Below are positions 13,057 through 13,697 of a stretch of DNA of 13,697 nucleotides, piece after piece. Made by a program: the position numbers and the translations under genes. Position 1 is the first letter of the stretch. Each line of letters opens with the position of its first letter. Source of the stretch: an uncultured Prevotella sp. (GTDB taxonomy: Bacteria; Bacteroidota; Bacteroidia; Bacteroidales; Bacteroidaceae); NCBI GenBank assembly GCA_900553965.1, contig USFX01000056.1, forward strand, positions 1 through 13,697. The letters are read 5' to 3'. The notes beneath the pieces were generated by a model. It worked only from the letters and a program-made list of their open reading frames with translations. It did not search any database and was not told the origin of the DNA.

Positions 13057-13638
13057 ATGAACGTGATAAAAACCGCCATTGATGGCGTAGTGATAATAGA
13101 ACCGCGTGTGTTCAGGGATGAGCGCGGCTATTTCTTTGAGAGTTTTTCCCAACGTGAGTTTGACGAAAAGGTCCGCAGGATAAATTTCGTTCAGGACAAT
13201 GAGAGCATGTCAAGCTATGGTGTGATGCGCGGTCTTCATTTCCAGCGCCCTCCTTTCACCCAGAGCAAGCTCGTGCGTTGTGTCAAGGGTGCCGTGCTTG
13301 ACGTGGCGGTGGATATCCGCAAGGGTTCCTCGACTTATGGCCGTCATGTCGCCGTAGAGTTGACGGAGGACAACCACCGTCAGTTCTTTGTCCCGCGTGG
13401 CTTTGCTCATGGTTTTGCAGTGTTGAGCGAAACGGCCGTCTTTCAGTATAAGTGCGATAATTTTTATGCGCCGGAAGCAGATGGCGGTATATCCATCAAG
13501 GATGATTCTTTGGGCATAGACTGGAAAATCCCAACAGAAAGTGCGCTGCTCTCGGATAAGGATACGAGACATGCGTTGCTCCGAGAATTCGATTCTCCTT
13601 TTGATATCAATGTTGATTTATATGCAGACACAAAATAG
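13057..13638 (+). CDS. rfbC: dTDP-4-dehydrorhamnose 3,5-epimerase
   Basis: This 193-residue cupin-fold enzyme epimerises dTDP-4-keto-6-deoxyglucose at C3 and C5, the third step of dTDP-L-rhamnose synthesis. Motifs are FRDERGYFFESF (19-30), QDNESMSSYGVMRGLHFQ (46-63) with the catalytic base H61, LDVAVDIRKGSSTYG (81-95), and FVPRGFAHGF (111-120) followed by YKCDNFYAPEADGGI (131-145), which holds the active-site tyrosine region. Length is normal. It starts 20 bases after rfbA, and rfbD starts six bases after its stop, so the three are an operon. rfbB, the 4,6-dehydratase, is not in the window and presumably lies further downstream. Confidence 0.96.
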   Translation: MNVIKTAIDGVVIIEPRVFRDERGYFFESFSQREFDEKVRRINFVQDNESMSSYGVMRGLHFQRPPFTQSKLVRCVKGAVLDVAVDIRKGSSTYGRHVAVELTEDNHRQFFVPRGFAHGFAVLSETAVFQYKCDNFYAPEADGGISIKDDSLGIDWKIPTESALLSDKDTRHALLREFDSPFDINVDLYADTK

Positions 13639-13644
13639 ACAGTT

Positions 13645-13697
13645 ATGAACATATTAGTTACCGGAGCCAACGGACAGCTTGGCAACGAGATACGCAT
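13645..13697 (+). CDS. rfbD: dTDP-4-dehydrorhamnose reductase, N-terminus (partial)
   Basis: Seventeen codons are present before the window ends: MNILVTGANGQLGNEIR. TGANGQLG is the GxxGxxG-type dinucleotide-binding loop of RmlD, which reduces the 4-keto group to give dTDP-L-rhamnose. The Gln-Leu in this loop is typical of RmlD as opposed to RmlB. Order and spacing (six bases after rfbC) support the call. The catalytic YxxxK lies outside the window. Confidence 0.85.
   Translation, partial: MNILVTGANGQLGNEIR

Overview
The window looks like a chromosomal segment of a Bacteroidales bacterium, most probably Prevotella or a close relative. This rests on the Bacteroidetes promoter form (TTTG-N19-TAnnTTTG) at 2500-2530, the near absence of Shine-Dalgarno sequences, the pair hpt-adk, a prolyl tripeptidyl peptidase very like that of Porphyromonas, and a UpxY-type antiterminator heading a polysaccharide locus. 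The genus is inference. All convincing genes lie on the + strand.

Left part (1-9877), mostly housekeeping. The end of hpt is followed by adk, a small membrane polyferredoxin, an 830-bp gene-poor gap with hairpins, cysE behind a clear promoter, an RlmL-like rRNA methyltransferase with a long Arg/Asp/Gly-rich tail, a secreted S9 peptidase whose start overlaps the methyltransferase end, purD, and a polytopic membrane protein. Two palindromic elements (882-997 and 8812-8903) sit between genes and look like dispersed non-coding repeats.

Middle part (9878-11403). A 44-bp tandem duplication covers the start of a YqaA/DedA-family gene. About 1 kb of unusual regulatory-looking DNA follows: (a) nine contiguous 22-bp units, mostly imperfect palindromes, at 10510-10707; (b) a 158-bp segment bounded by perfect 23-bp inverted repeats (10816-10838 and 10997-11019) that holds a consensus -7 box pointing left; (c) a second, unrelated array of about 22-bp AAAGA...TCTTT dyads at 11143-11356.

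Right part (11404-13697): upxY-like, rfbA, rfbC and the start of rfbD, the opening of a capsule or O-antigen type locus making dTDP-L-rhamnose. The likely system is a phase-variable polysaccharide locus. Inverting the 158-bp segment would turn its promoter towards upxY and give a leader of about 400 nt containing the second array; UpxY would then promote read-through of the operon. The orientation shown would be OFF. The invertible-promoter model follows known Bacteroides capsule biology; the roles of the two 22-bp arrays are inference, and I know of no description of them.
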